A DNA stretch of 29,664 bases from an uncultured Lachnospiraceae bacterium (GTDB lineage Bacteria > Bacillota > Clostridia > Lachnospirales > Lachnospiraceae): NCBI GenBank assembly GCA_910576975.1, contig CAJTJY010000033.1, forward strand, positions 1 through 29,664, written 5' to 3'. Each line of letters opens with the position of its first letter. Positions within the stretch are counted from its first letter, which is position 1. Below, one piece after another: positions 22,967-29,664 of the stretch. Under the pieces are notes generated by a model that saw nothing but the letters and a program-made list of their open reading frames with translations, was not told the origin of the DNA and searched no databases. The translations under genes and the position numbers were made by a program.

Positions 22967-24094
22967 ATGCAACATAGTAAACTGTCAGAACATACATTTA
23001 AAAAGGGAAAATTTATTACTCCTTTTAATTCTATTTCTGTTATGCAGGCATTATCTGATGAAAAATCATGGACTTATGGAAGAATGCCAGAATATCTTTG
23101 GATTGGATTGATTTTAGACCATTTTGGTCGAGATGATGGTCTGAGAAAATTATATAGTATTATCTCTGAATTGCATAAACTAGCGCCTGAATTGTATACA
23201 GTTCGTATTTCGCAAATTTTAAAATTGGAACATTCTGTTCAACGAAAACTATATAACTACATTAATAAAGTAATTTCTAAAGAAACACTTTCTCCACTTA
23301 CGGTTATTTTAACTTCCAGTAAGGCGCCAATTTTTGCAGAATGTTTTTACTGTCCGGAATTGAGTGTTGAAGATAGATGTAGCGTCTTAACAGAAACAAT
23401 GCGTAAAATAATGGATCACCAATCAAATGAAGCTACGGATATCAGGTTTGTTGCATTATATTTTAATTTGTTATCAGGAAAACTACATTTGTTAAAAGAC
23501 CAGATAGACTTGCTTGCTATATATTCAACAACAGAACATACTGAGGAAATAATGCGAACGGTTCGTCCTACAGTCCGTTCTTTAGAAATGATGATATTGC
23601 AATTTGAAGATACTAATTCAATATATTTAGAACTTTTTTGGAGGTGTATAAGTGAAATGACAGAATGCTCAATATATTCTATGGTATTCCCGGAAGAAAC
23701 TAGGGATATAGACATTTATATGGAAAACCTACATGAGATATTTGCATTTCTTGCTGAGTTATTTACTTCATCTTCTCCATTAGATGAAAAAATGAATGTG
23801 ATATTGGGGATTGCTACATATTCATATAGACGTTTGAAAGAATGTTATGAACATAATCTTTCTAATTCCATTTCTGGAAGAAGTTGCATACGAGTTCTTA
23901 TTGAAGATTATATTATGATGAAATACTTAATAAAGAATGAGGCATTACATGAAAATATTTGGCGAGATTATCAACTGTATGGAATAGGGCAATATAAACT
24001 TGTTTTGGCAAGGCATCGTGAAAATGGAGTTTTGGCTCAATCTCATTTTGATACTAGGTATATTGAAGCATTAGTTAATGAATTCAAGGAGTAA
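22967..24094 (+). CDS. DUF5677-like helical protein, N-terminal part ending at an in-frame TAA
   Basis: A 375-residue AT-rich gene. The protein is helical, without signal peptide or membrane segments. Near its end SGRSCIRVLIEDYIMMKYLI resembles the central helix of DUF5677 proteins (R-S-x-x-E-x-x-x-x-x-x-Y-L), which often lie in defence or mobile loci but have no settled function. The frame stops at TAA 24092-24094, yet the same frame continues with EFIDMDTKYFDKSNIR and a further 110 residues that complete a DUF5677-like C-terminus. The ribosome binding site is AGTGGGGTGAATAA. The start is secure; the family assignment is tentative. Confidence 0.6.
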   Translation: MQHSKLSEHTFKKGKFITPFNSISVMQALSDEKSWTYGRMPEYLWIGLILDHFGRDDGLRKLYSIISELHKLAPELYTVRISQILKLEHSVQRKLYNYINKVISKETLSPLTVILTSSKAPIFAECFYCPELSVEDRCSVLTETMRKIMDHQSNEATDIRFVALYFNLLSGKLHLLKDQIDLLAIYSTTEHTEEIMRTVRPTVRSLEMMILQFEDTNSIYLELFWRCISEMTECSIYSMVFPEETRDIDIYMENLHEIFAFLAELFTSSSPLDEKMNVILGIATYSYRRLKECYEHNLSNSISGRSCIRVLIEDYIMMKYLIKNEALHENIWRDYQLYGIGQYKLVLARHRENGVLAQSHFDTRYIEALVNEFKE

Positions 24095-24442
24095 GAGTTC
24101 ATTGATATGGATACAAAATATTTTGATAAAAGTAATATAAGGTTAAAAGCAGAAAGCGTTGATGAAAAAGAATTGTTTGGATTGTATTATGACTATGATT
24201 CGGCTTTTGAACACGGGCTTTGGGGAGCTATCAGAGAATCATCATTGTTAAAATGTAATAATCCTGCACATAAATATCACTGTATTCCTGATGTTGAAGA
24301 TGTAAATAGACTAAAAACTGTTTTGCCTGATTGCATTATGGTTATGAATAAGACGATTGTTTTTCTGAATGAGTTATACGGAATTCCAGAACAGTTATTG
24401 AATGGGGTGACAAATTTTGAAATTAAATCTATTACAGAATAA
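24095..24442 (+). pseudogene. C-terminal part of the DUF5677-like protein behind an in-frame stop
   Basis: It is in the same frame as the upstream gene, directly after TAA. It reads EFIDMDTKYFDK, then LKAESVDEKELFGLYYDYDSAFEHGLW, a pattern (Tyr-rich helix, then Ser and His) like the DUF5677 end. ATG 24107 could start an independent 111-residue protein, but the nearest AAGGAG (24086-24091) is 15 bases away, which is long. A point mutation such as GAA to TAA would explain the split; the unbroken protein would be about 491 residues. It overlaps the next gene by 26 bases. Confidence 0.55.
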
Positions 24443-25520
24443 AATAGTCTTGATACAAGATTCATATGCAAAATTATTATCTGTACTGATTCCTGAATTA
24501 GAATCTGGGCGAGTACCGGAAGCTTTAGATGAAATTAATTTGTTTTGGATTCGAAATATAGATGTTGTACAACTATATTTGAAGGCTATGTTTTCAGGAA
24601 ATGAAAGTTATGTATTTACAGCAGCAACATTTATGGATTTTGATGATAAAGAACATCTTCCTTTTTTGATGATAGGAGAAAAACATATACTTGATGATCC
24701 TTTAAATAGGTATTCAGAGATATATAATAAAATTTCCAATAGTAATGATATGGAGTATCTTTATAACCAAATTCGGGTAACTGCCAAAGATAATCTAAAA
24801 ATTTTGAAAGACGTTAAGAATAATATACTTATATTGCCATTAAGAATTTTAAATCAATCAAGTACATACAAATCTCTTTTCCAAATTGGAGAGCAGGCGT
24901 TTATAAGTCTTTTTGATGAAATAGAGAGTCTGAAAGATTATTTCAATAAATGTAATAGCATTAATGATATCATGCGGTATGCTAGAAAAGATTTTGGAAA
25001 ACTAGTAATGTTTTCTGAAAGTGATGATGAGTCTTTAGAATTTGAAAAAAGATATGAGATTGCATTATCTGAAACACATTACATGGTAGACTCAAATAAA
25101 TCAGATTCATACAACTTTTTTATATTAGTGTTTGGTTGTATTCAGCAGGCAATTGATATTATAGCATCGTGTATTGAATATGGATGTATTCCATACATTA
25201 GGTATCCGGTAGCGTTTCACTATATTTCATTGCTGTCGGAAAATATGACAGATATTGAACAAATAATAATGCTTCGGTATAAAATGAGTATAGCATTTGT
25301 GGTGTATAGACTTTGTGATAAGGAAAGACTTGCAACAGTTTCAATAGATGAATTCCTTATAAAAAATCAAGAGTATAATTTCAATAAAAGGTTATTCTGC
25401 ACATTGGAACAGAATGGAATTAATGAACGCAATTTTTTAGGTCATACTGTTACGCAAGTCGTGATAGATGAACTTGAGAAATTCTATAGTATTTTAAATA
25501 ACAAAGATACTGATGAATGA
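24417..25520 (+). CDS. unknown helical protein, partner of the DUF5677-like gene
   Basis: I do not recognise this 367-residue protein. TTG 24417 is used as start because GGGGTGACAAAT precedes it at good spacing; no ATG is available nearby. It is helical and soluble-looking, moderately hydrophobic in the middle (YNFFILVFGCIQQAIDIIASC), and as AT-rich as its neighbour. Both proteins have similar size, helical content and an aromatic-rich central helix, so they could be distant relatives or form a complex; that is inference. The 26-base overlap shows they are co-translated. There is no enzyme motif. Confidence 0.6.
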   Translation: MKLNLLQNKIVLIQDSYAKLLSVLIPELESGRVPEALDEINLFWIRNIDVVQLYLKAMFSGNESYVFTAATFMDFDDKEHLPFLMIGEKHILDDPLNRYSEIYNKISNSNDMEYLYNQIRVTAKDNLKILKDVKNNILILPLRILNQSSTYKSLFQIGEQAFISLFDEIESLKDYFNKCNSINDIMRYARKDFGKLVMFSESDDESLEFEKRYEIALSETHYMVDSNKSDSYNFFILVFGCIQQAIDIIASCIEYGCIPYIRYPVAFHYISLLSENMTDIEQIIMLRYKMSIAFVVYRLCDKERLATVSIDEFLIKNQEYNFNKRLFCTLEQNGINERNFLGHTVTQVVIDELEKFYSILNNKDTDE

Positions 25521-25640
25521 AGAATCTAATTTTTCAGATATGATGGGTATAATAGAGTAAGCGGAGAGGAAAATGTAAAAAGTTTTCTATAATACAATGA
25601 GTAGGTGCTAAATTCAACTTAAGAATAGGAAGGCGCCCGT

Positions 25641-25751
25641 TTGCTGGAAAAGGGGTACAAGAATGTGTTTGAGAGTCTATCAAAGGAAAAACAGGCGGAA
25701 CTTATCATGAGAAAAGACGACTTTGCAAAAAAGGCAGATATTACTCCGTAA
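25641..25751 (+). pseudogene. short coding remnant in an otherwise empty gap
   Basis: Inside the 398-base gap between 25520 and 25919 one frame reads LLEKGYKNVFESLSKEKQAE and on to a TAA at 25749-25751, 36 residues from TTG 25641 (41 codons open from the last stop). Composition is protein-like, but there is no ribosome binding site and no ATG at its start, so it is probably the end of a deleted gene. An isolated GGAGAGGAAAATGTAA at 25563-25578 is another possible gene start scar. Nothing else is seen in the gap except the terminator. Confidence 0.35.
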
Positions 25752-25805
25752 AATGATTTTTGCGAAAAGAAAACGCTCTATGTAGAGGGCAAAAAAGATT
25801 AGAAT

Positions 25806-25840
25806 GGCTCTGTATATGATAAATATGCAGGGCTTTTCTT
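25806..25840 (+). terminator. rho-independent terminator
   Basis: A 12-bp stem (25806-25817 with 25823-25834, three G-U pairs) with loop GATAA and the T-rich tail TTTTCTT. A minus-strand T run to its left would also let it end the LysR gene transcript. Confidence 0.65.
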
Positions 25841-25918
25841 AACCAGCAAAATATTTGTGATTGAATAATAGAAAGATAGAATGAATGATGCGGGTTTCAC
25901 AGTGTAATCATTGAGTTC

Positions 25919-26815
25919 TTATGGGTTATCGCTTCCTAAATATTTTTTCAATAAATCCAGCGCCAGCTCCATTTGTGGGCTTATCCATTTATTTTTGTGA
26001 TAAATATAAAAAGAGTTATATGTTTTTTCATCAAGTTCCGTTTTGACTGGCATAAGAGAACCGTTTTTTAATTCTTCCCCAATAGAGTAAGTGGGAACAA
26101 CCGCAATTCCTAAATTATTCATAACGCATCTTTTTACGGCTTCGATACTCTGCACTTTCATGAGAGGATTAAGAAGAATATCCTTTTCGGAAAGGTATTT
26201 ATCCATATCCAATTGATAATAGCCGTCCGGCTCATTACAGATTAGACTGAACGGTTTGCTCTGATGTGGTGTGATAAAATCAAGCAGATTGCTATTGGCA
26301 AAAGGAGAAGCAACAAGAACCGTCTTATATTTGCCGAGTTTTTTATGTACTATGCTGTCGGGATAACTGTCTTTTTCACAATTTATACCTATATCGGCTG
26401 TTCCATCAATGATAGACTGGTTGACTTCCCCCGATGTTAGCGAATTAATTATAAGCTGTACATTAGGGGCTTCATGCGAAAACGCTTGTATAAACGGCTG
26501 CATTGTATATATCAGAATAGAGTCTGGAATTGCCAGCTTTAATGAGCCTGATATTTCAGACAGGCTTTTCCCGTAATTGCTGATTTGTTCCGCTCCCTGT
26601 AAAATCATATCAATATAAGGCATAATATCTTTCCCTGCCTGTGTAAGTTCCATGCGTCTGCCTATTTTCTCAAATAATTTCAAAGCCAGTTCATCTTCGA
26701 GCTGTTTTATTTGGAATGTGACCGTAGACTGTGTATAGCCTAACTTATCTGCCGCTTTTTGAAAACTTCCCATTTCAAGAATTGTTTTGAATGTAACCAA
26801 ACTCTTTGTATTCAC
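25919..26815 (-). CDS. LysR-family transcriptional regulator
   Basis: A 298-residue LysR protein, standard length. The N-terminal winged HTH reads LVTFKTILEMGSFQKAADKL, then GYTQSTVTFQIKQLEDEL and LFEKIGRRMELTQAG. The C-terminal part is a periplasmic-binding-type effector domain (SGSLKLAIPDSILIYTMQPF, then DIGINCEKD and VASPFANSN). It is divergent from the acyl-CoA dehydrogenase gene across 132 bases, the usual LysR layout, so it probably controls that gene and itself in response to an unknown small molecule. The ribosome binding site on the minus strand is AAGGAGTGATAAAAGGTG. Confidence 0.9.
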   Translation of the reverse strand: MNTKSLVTFKTILEMGSFQKAADKLGYTQSTVTFQIKQLEDELALKLFEKIGRRMELTQAGKDIMPYIDMILQGAEQISNYGKSLSEISGSLKLAIPDSILIYTMQPFIQAFSHEAPNVQLIINSLTSGEVNQSIIDGTADIGINCEKDSYPDSIVHKKLGKYKTVLVASPFANSNLLDFITPHQSKPFSLICNEPDGYYQLDMDKYLSEKDILLNPLMKVQSIEAVKRCVMNNLGIAVVPTYSIGEELKNGSLMPVKTELDEKTYNSFYIYHKNKWISPQMELALDLLKKYLGSDNP

Positions 26816-26947
26816 CTTTTATCACTCCTTAATACATTCAATATATCGAATTAAGATATCGAAATTATTAAATTTTTTAATTGTATTTCTTGTGTTATTA
26901 TAAAACAGCAGGCAGGAAATATCAATCAGTTTTCAAGGAGGTTATAT
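26816..26947. promoter_or_regulatory. divergent regulatory region between lysR and the acyl-CoA dehydrogenase gene
   Basis: It contains the direct repeat ATATCGAATTAAGATATCGA (26842-26861), partly palindromic and of a size fitting a LysR site. AT-rich tracts and TATTATAAAA near 26896-26905 could be the -10 region for the dehydrogenase; no good -35 is seen. TTCAAGGAGG is the ribosome binding site on the right. Confidence 0.45.
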
Positions 26948-28090
26948 ATGAATTTCAAGTTTAATGAGGACGAGCAAAAAGTAATTGACCTCATTCACGA
27001 GTTTGGTGTCAATGAGGTTGCGCCATTGGCGGCAGAGATTGACGAGCAGGAGCGTTTTCCCGAAGAAAACAGGAAAAGGTTAGCTGAACTTGGCATGATG
27101 GGGATTTGCTACCCGAAAGAATATGGTGGTGGCGGACATTCCTATCTTGCATATATTGCGGTAATTGAGGAATTGGCAAAACATTGTTCCACTACATCAG
27201 TTATGTTGTCTGACCATCACTCTTTAGGCTCTTTCCCTATTTCAGAGTTTGGTACAGAAGAACAAAAGCAGAAATACCTTGTTCCGCTTCTGAAAGGAGA
27301 AAAGCTTGGGGCATTTGCAGTAACAGAACCGTCTGCGGGCAGTGACTTAGGCAACCAGCAGACATCAGCCGTTGACAAAGGAGATTATTGGCTGCTGAAT
27401 GGTTCAAAAATCTTTATTACAAATGGATTCTATGCTGATACCTATTTTGTAACAGCTATGACAGATAAAAGCCAACGCAGCAGAGGTATTTCCGGCTTTA
27501 TCGTAGAAAAAGGAACTCCCGGCTTTACTTTCGGAACAAAGGAAAAGAAAATGGGTATTCGTGGTTCTGCCACATATGAATTAGTTTTCACGGATTGTAA
27601 AATTCCAAAAGAGAATTTATTAGGGGAATTGGGAAAAGGATTTAAGATGGCTCTCATGACCTTGGACGGCGGGCGTATTGGTGTAGCAGCACAGGCATTG
27701 GGGATTGCACAGGGGGCGATTGACCATTGCAAGAAATATGTTACGGAACATATGCAGGGAGAACAGAGAATTTCACAATATCAGTTTACGCAGTTTGAAC
27801 TTGCCGATATGCAGGCGAGGGTTGATGCAGCCCGACTATTAGTATATCGTGCTGCACAGGCAAAGCAGGATCATGAGCCGTTCTCACATCTTGCGGCTAT
27901 GGGTAAACTATATGCGGCAGAAGCCGCTACAAATGTGACACGCCGTTGCGCTCAACTTGCAGGTTATGACGGATATTCAAGAGATTTTCCGTTTGAGCGT
28001 TTAATGCGTGATGCAAAGATTACAGAGATTTATGAGGGTACGAGTGAAGTACAGAGAATGGTTATATCTTCATGGATGGGCGTTAAGTAA
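26948..28090 (+). CDS. short-chain acyl-CoA dehydrogenase (butyryl-CoA dehydrogenase type)
   Basis: A flavoenzyme of 380 residues, full length for the family. Visible landmarks are FNEDEQKVIDLIHEFGVNEV (N-terminal helices), FAVTEPSAGSD and NGSKIFITNG (FAD and substrate contacts), MGIRGSATYELVF, and DAKITEIYEGTSEVQRMVI with the catalytic Glu (in IYEGT). In butyrate-forming Clostridia this enzyme reduces crotonyl-CoA with EtfAB; here no etf, hbd or crt gene is near, so the copy stands alone under a LysR regulator. It may be a second, acquired version, and substrate chain length cannot be told from the sequence. The ribosome binding site is TTCAAGGAGGTTATAT. Confidence 0.9.
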   Translation: MNFKFNEDEQKVIDLIHEFGVNEVAPLAAEIDEQERFPEENRKRLAELGMMGICYPKEYGGGGHSYLAYIAVIEELAKHCSTTSVMLSDHHSLGSFPISEFGTEEQKQKYLVPLLKGEKLGAFAVTEPSAGSDLGNQQTSAVDKGDYWLLNGSKIFITNGFYADTYFVTAMTDKSQRSRGISGFIVEKGTPGFTFGTKEKKMGIRGSATYELVFTDCKIPKENLLGELGKGFKMALMTLDGGRIGVAAQALGIAQGAIDHCKKYVTEHMQGEQRISQYQFTQFELADMQARVDAARLLVYRAAQAKQDHEPFSHLAAMGKLYAAEAATNVTRRCAQLAGYDGYSRDFPFERLMRDAKITEIYEGTSEVQRMVISSWMGVK

Positions 28091-28146
28091 ATTTACGACG
28101 CATGATTATATACAGTGGTAATCAAATGCAAAAAAATGAGCTGGTC

Positions 28147-28283
28147 TATAATATGATTCGGGCGACAAAAGCCCAAAATGGCAGGAAGAGACACGATATA
28201 TAGCGTTTCTGCGCAGAGACTCCATACAATATGTAGTAGCTTCTTTGAGAAATCTACCCTTTTGTCGATCGAATCATAATATA
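28147..28283. repeat. imperfect inverted repeat, MITE-like remnant
   Basis: Arms 28147-28171 and 28259-28283 match at 22 of 25 positions, enclosing 87 bases without a gene. Some pairing continues outward. Size and AT-rich ends suggest a miniature element or an old insertion sequence scar. No target duplication was found by eye. This sits in the 558-base gap 28091-28648, which otherwise holds only the two terminators listed and, from 28541 on, nothing I can identify. Confidence 0.5.
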
Positions 28284-28324
28284 ATAACAGCATTTATTGT
28301 GACAGCTATGCACACTTTTTAGGT

Positions 28325-28357
28325 AAGGAACGGTAGCCTAAGTCGCTACCGTTTTCC
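28325..28357 (+). terminator. terminator hairpin
   Basis: CGGTAGC (28331-28337) pairs perfectly with GCTACCG (28345-28351), extended by AGGAA / TTCCT. The T run on the right is short. It could end the acyl-CoA dehydrogenase mRNA, 235 bases downstream. Confidence 0.6.
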
Positions 28358-28491
28358 TATTGTACCTAAAGTTTATTCGCTGTTTTGAAACAGCTTATCA
28401 ATTACATTAAGATCGGGGAAAGATACAGAATGAAAATAAAACGAAAAATACATAAGTATCGGATAAAAGAATATTGGAAGATTTACACATC

Positions 28492-28539
28492 AAGGTGTAT
28501 CGAAATGAAGCAAAAACTTCAAGACGATACACCTTTTTT
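28492..28539 (+). terminator. strong rho-independent terminator
   Basis: AAGGTGTATCG (28492-28502) pairs perfectly with CGATACACCTT (28525-28535); GAAG / CTTC stacks inside the loop, and six T follow (28534-28539). No intact gene lies just upstream, so its own gene is probably lost. Confidence 0.75.
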
Positions 28540-28648
28540 AATGTCGAATTTTGTGTGTTTTCAAATTTTTTTGCGGTTTCATTTTCATGGATTTGTAAAG
28601 AAAAACAAGCTAACGCAGTATTGATCTGGCAGAGGTTTCAGATTCGGT

Positions 28649-28990
28649 TTATAGCTTCATGTATGGCTGTTTTGAGAGCATGGACTTTTGTGTATTCCAC
28701 ACTTTTTTCATCAGCTCCTTTACCTGCTTTACATCGGCAGCATAGACGTTTCCTGTGGCATTCATGCGCTTTGCTATCTGATTCAGATTATTGCCGATTC
28801 TTCCGAGTGCGGCGTTGCATTCCCGAAGTTCGGAATAGTCAATGTCATAGACAAAACCGTACAAGATTTGGCGGCGCAGGAAAGCAGATTTGCTTTTCAT
28901 GCCGGACGCTTTGACTTTCTGTTCCAGTATGTATTGTTCATCGTCACTTAGATATATTTTCAACTCGTTTTTGCGTTCTCTGTTTGCCAT
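28649..28990 (-). CDS. mobC: MobC-type relaxosome accessory protein
   Basis: A 113-residue protein with the bacterial MobC pattern: a ribbon-helix-helix start (RKNELKIYLSDDEQYILEQK, then SKSAFLRRQIL) and the conserved segment NAALGRIGNNLNQIAKRMN, followed by KELMKKVWNTQ. MobC helps the relaxase open oriT in mobilizable plasmids and integrative elements. The relaxase gene should lie downstream on the minus strand, but 28648 to 28091 has none, so this is an orphan and the element was truncated or replaced. The ribosome binding site AGAAAGGACACAAAA fixes ATG at 28990. The family is confident. Confidence 0.85.
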   Translation of the reverse strand: MANRERKNELKIYLSDDEQYILEQKVKASGMKSKSAFLRRQILYGFVYDIDYSELRECNAALGRIGNNLNQIAKRMNATGNVYAADVKQVKELMKKVWNTQKSMLSKQPYMKL

Positions 28991-29114
28991 TTTTGTGTCC
29001 TTTCTGTAATGGGATTATGAAAAAATTTTACACTATCTTCTATTCCGTTACGGGGGATATTCGTGCAAAAAAATGAGTGAAAAAAATCAGAAATTCCGAA
29101 AGGACATTTCGTAA

Positions 29115-29302
29115 TTTTTGAGAGCAGAGGTGGCTAGGGGGAAACTCCCCCTACAAGCAATTTTTTCAAGTTTCCGCTTTCGGGAAAATTGGAAAAATTC
29201 AGCCTGTGAGGGAAGACAGGCAGTGCTTGCTATGACGTTATACCGACTTTTTTGGGCAGCACTGATAAATACGGGATTCTTTCAGAAAAAAGTCGGTATA
29301 AC
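29115..29302. other. hairpin-rich region upstream of mobC, possible oriT
   Basis: In the 423-base gap 28991-29413, four stems follow one another. They are TAGGGGG / CCCCCTA (29135-29153), TTTCC / GGAAA (29171-29187), GCCTGT / ACAGGC (29202-29221), and a perfect 17-bp inverted repeat (29237-29253 with 29286-29302). Their position just behind the mobC start fits a transfer origin, as oriT often lies there. A nic site cannot be named. The last repeat is followed by T-rich sequence and could instead be a terminator. The rest of the gap shows nothing clear. Confidence 0.45.
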
Positions 29303-29413
29303 TTTTACATTTTTCGAAAAATAATCAAATTTATTTGAGGAAGGTAGCCATAGAGAGAACATTACTTTTTCTATAATAGCCACAAGGAATCAAGCAACGG
29401 AAGGAGGTGAAAC

Positions 29414-29664
29414 ATGAAGGACAACGCATTCCAGCGGCGGCGTGACATAGAGCGTATGCTGCTGTCGGGGAAAAAGCTGACCACATCGGAAATGATGAAG
29501 ATGTACGGCGTCGGCAGGAAAGCCATACGCAGGGATTTTGACATCATAGGCGAAGAACTCCCCGTAGTCACAAAGCAGGGATATGACGGAGGCTATCTCC
29601 TTGCGGATGGTGTGGGGCAGCACCAGAACACGCTCACGCAGGAACAGTTGGAATGCTTGGAAAA
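29414..29664 (+). CDS. DeoR/HTH_11-like regulator, 5' part only
   Basis: A gene running off the right edge; 83 codons are visible. AAGGAGGTGAAAC gives a near-ideal ribosome binding site before ATG 29414. The N-terminal 55 residues are a DeoR or HTH_11-type winged helix: RRRDIERMLLSGKKLTTSEM, then YGVGRKAIRRDFDII and a wing TKQGYDGGYLLADG. Proteins of this kind may continue with a WYL domain, which cannot be checked here. TATAAT at 29372-29377 may be its -10 box, but no -35 is evident. Its GC content is higher than in the preceding island, suggesting a change of segment. Confidence 0.75.
   Translation, partial: MKDNAFQRRRDIERMLLSGKKLTTSEMMKMYGVGRKAIRRDFDIIGEELPVVTKQGYDGGYLLADGVGQHQNTLTQEQLECLE

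Noticed and set aside
28385..28624. A 79-codon frame starting with TTG
   Set aside because: A strong terminator (28492-28539) lies inside it and its composition is not protein-like.
1..29664. CRISPR array, rRNA, tRNA, thiamine or other riboswitch
   Set aside because: No regularly spaced short repeats, tRNA-like T-loop with acceptor pairing, or riboswitch core was found by eye on either strand.

Overview
The window looks like chromosomal DNA of a low-to-mid GC Gram-positive Clostridia, most likely a gut Lachnospiraceae. The basis is the gene order murE-priA-def-fmt-(YugP-type peptidase)-rsmB-rlmN-stp-prkC-rsgA-rpe-thiN, strong AGGAGG-type ribosome binding sites, sigma-A promoters of consensus type, and a PASTA kinase with its PP2C phosphatase. 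No rRNA, tRNA, CRISPR array or complete insertion sequence was seen.

Layout. (1) 1-5205 is an accessory block. It starts with the tail of an HNH-type phage protein that reads into a small HTH gene, followed by an unknown gene. Then comes a cluster on one strand: a chimeric von Willebrand A gene, a tandem double-GTPase of dynamin type cut by one in-frame amber codon, a short basic helical protein, a helical protein coupled to it by ATGA overlap, and a coiled-coil protein. (2) 5206-5916 is a RelA/SpoT-type HD protein whose central metal-binding His is Arg. (3) 5917-6438 holds a terminator, an elaborate set of nested palindromes, and the consensus promoter of the housekeeping operon. (4) 6439-19952 is the compact housekeeping run, with overlapping or nearly touching genes: cell-wall synthesis (murE), replication restart (priA), N-terminal formyl metabolism (def, fmt), rRNA methylation (rsmB, rlmN), Ser/Thr signalling (stp, prkC), ribosome assembly (rsgA), pentose phosphate metabolism (rpe) and thiamine (thiN). 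Two copies of a 50-nt leader with a hairpin and a ribosome binding site stand before fmt and rlmN.

(5) 19953-29413 is a second, visibly more AT-rich accessory region. It begins with another palindrome of the same family. Next is a perfect-consensus promoter with a LexA-like box driving a Panacea-domain antitoxin and a coiled-coil membrane protein gene that is out of frame at an A7 tract. Then come a dinD gene between two 176-178 bp direct repeats, a DUF5677-like gene split by an in-frame stop, an unknown partner, a divergent LysR/acyl-CoA dehydrogenase pair, and an orphan mobC with hairpins that could be an oriT. The absence of a relaxase or integrase, and the several broken genes, suggest a decaying mobilizable island. 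(6) The window ends in the 5' part of a DeoR/HTH_11-like regulator.

Most worth a second look: (a) a family of nested palindromic elements at 6020-6360 and 19979-20058 whose arms differ between copies yet stay paired, with one unit apparently inserted in another; (b) the vWA/double-dynamin/coiled-coil cluster; (c) the SOS-box-controlled Panacea toxin-antitoxin candidate with a poly-A frameshift; (d) the repeat-flanked dinD cassette; (e) the repeated leader before fmt and rlmN. All functions are read from sequence motifs by eye; no database search was run.
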